64,000 nucleotides of DNA from Didymodactylos carnosus (Eukaryota > Rotifera > Eurotatoria > Philodinida > Philodinidae). The translations under genes and the position numbers were made by a program. The stretch lies in assembly GCA_905250885.1 (NCBI GenBank), contig CAJNOQ010000071.1, positions 1-64,000 of the forward strand. The letters are read 5' to 3'. Shown here in pieces: positions 63,026-64,000 of the stretch (position 1 is the first letter of the stretch; each line of letters opens with the position of its first letter). The notes under the pieces are model-generated. The model had not been told where the DNA came from and made no database searches. It saw nothing but the letters and a program-made list of their open reading frames with translations.

Positions 63026-64000
63026 ATGATGATGACTGAAGTCGAACAACAGCAACCTCGTTCCAGTATTTTAGAACGTGGTCGTGCTATACGTTTATTA
63101 AGAAATGGTGATGCTTTCTTTCAAGGACGTTCATTTGTTATTAATCAACGAAAATATCCAAAGTTAGGAGTGTTTCTCGATGATGCATCACAGACAATGA
63201 GAGCAAATTTTGGTGCTGTTCGATGTATCTATACACCGAAAAATGGTACGAGAGTTAGAGATATATCCGATTTTGAAGATCATCATACCTATGTGGCTGG
63301 AGGTGCAGAAAAATTTAAGAAACTACAGTAAGTAATTTTTATATAATTCAAACTTACTAATACAAAAAAAACTTATGCACAAATAATGGGTCAATCGCTG
63401 ACACAAGTTATATATCGTTTGCGACAGGTATACTTTGTTATTAATCTTCATTCAGAATAAATATGTGATGGTACTTTACATATCGACCAATCTAAATCTG
63501 AATCAGCGATATATAGAGCAGAAATCGGATGGAGTCTTTTTCCAAGTAAATAATTATTTTAAAAAAAACACTTTTATTCTTATACAATAGAATAAATTAC
63601 CATACATCAAGCTCTTGTCAAACAGAAAAAATAAATAAAAATTCTTTATAAAAAATCTACCTGATGTTTCAATCTTTATTCTGATCTCTTTCTAAAGAAG
63701 AGACACTTTTTGATATAGTCTTACTTAAAACAATTCTCTGTAGACTGTATAATTCCTTATTCTAGGATTTTATTGATCTTTTTAGTTATCTTGATATTGC
63801 CGAAGGAAAACGACATGCCAAAGATCGAACATCGCCAAAAGTAAGTTATCATCAGTCATTCAATTCTTTTTGTTCAGTTAACTGATATAGTCATGAAAAT
63901 ATTCTTTTATGTGATGAAAACAGACATAATCACATTAGTATACAACTAGATTCATTTTGTATTTAAACAAATGAAAATATTTGCATAGTTTGAAATTGTT
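63026..64000 (+). CDS. DCDC2: DCDC2, doublecortin-domain protein, 5' part
   Basis: Exon 1 (63026-63327) starts at the first of three ATG/ACT codons after CACA and ends at a GTAAGT donor. Exon 2 (63786-63840) continues in phase and ends at another GTAAGT. A third exon may begin at 63989 after TTTGCATAG. The 119 residues contain a first doublecortin domain: AIRLLRNGDAFFQGRSFVIN, KLGVFLDD, FGAVRCIYTPKNGTRVRDIS and TYVAGGAEKFKKLHYLDIAE. FGAVRxIYTP and YVAGGxExFKKLxYLDI are hallmarks of DCDC2. By family it binds microtubules and acts in cilia. The gene is cut by the window edge, so the second DCX domain and tail are missing. It is the only recognised plus-strand gene here. Confidence 0.9.

Noticed and set aside
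1-64000. tRNA, rRNA, CRISPR, LTR or LINE elements
   Set aside because: No tRNA cloverleaf with a GGTTCGAATCC-type T-arm, no rRNA core sequence, no regular repeat-spacer array and no reverse-transcriptase motif was seen on either strand.

Overview
This is an AT-rich animal nuclear window with small-intron genes. Most introns are 40-80 bp, donors read GTAAGT or GTGAGT, acceptors read TTTAG, and ORFs are rich in Asn, Ser and Lys. Orthologues of FGFRL1, MDM1, DCDC2 and TOLLIP, with short introns and long gene-poor AT-rich gaps, suggest a lophotrochozoan. A rotifer, perhaps a bdelloid such as Rotaria, is the best guess at about 0.6. That is inference from gene structure and composition, not from a database search.

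Eight protein-coding genes are recognised by family motifs. I followed seven of them exon by exon with consistent splice phase. Seven in a row lie on the minus strand. They are an ankyrin/SOCS-box protein (6916-8370), a CAMSAP/Patronin protein with a C-terminal CKK domain (11618-16263), MDM1 (20939-25099), FGFRL1 (29427-31460), an SLC35G-like EamA transporter (38317-40745), the spliceosomal RED/IK protein (41547-44358) and TOLLIP (46763-48893). The eighth, DCDC2, starts on the plus strand at 63026 and runs off the right edge. Two weaker minus-strand candidates lie at the left edge (416-822 and 1503-2147).

Three of the genes (CAMSAP, MDM1, DCDC2) encode proteins that bind microtubules, centrioles or cilia. 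RED/IK acts in pre-mRNA splicing, TOLLIP in endosomal sorting of ubiquitinated cargo, FGFRL1 as a kinase-less FGF receptor, SLC35G as a membrane transporter, and the SOCS-box protein probably as a ubiquitin-ligase adaptor. No operon-like linkage is evident.

The accessory DNA is mostly between the genes. There is a 422 bp MITE with perfect 17 bp terminal inverted repeats and a perfect 10 bp target-site duplication (25284-25705). There are three long-inverted-repeat foldback elements (26535-28020, 55492-55995, 56562-57104) and two compact hairpins (28084-28146, 53434-53520). Five regions are built from scattered copies of a short, mostly palindromic word (GAATTC, AATCAATTGATT, AGATCT, ACTAGT and AACGGAT/ATCCGTT). 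Two GC-richer orphan ORFs lie at 50.2 and 51.0 kb. No tRNA, rRNA, CRISPR array or recognisable retroelement was found.
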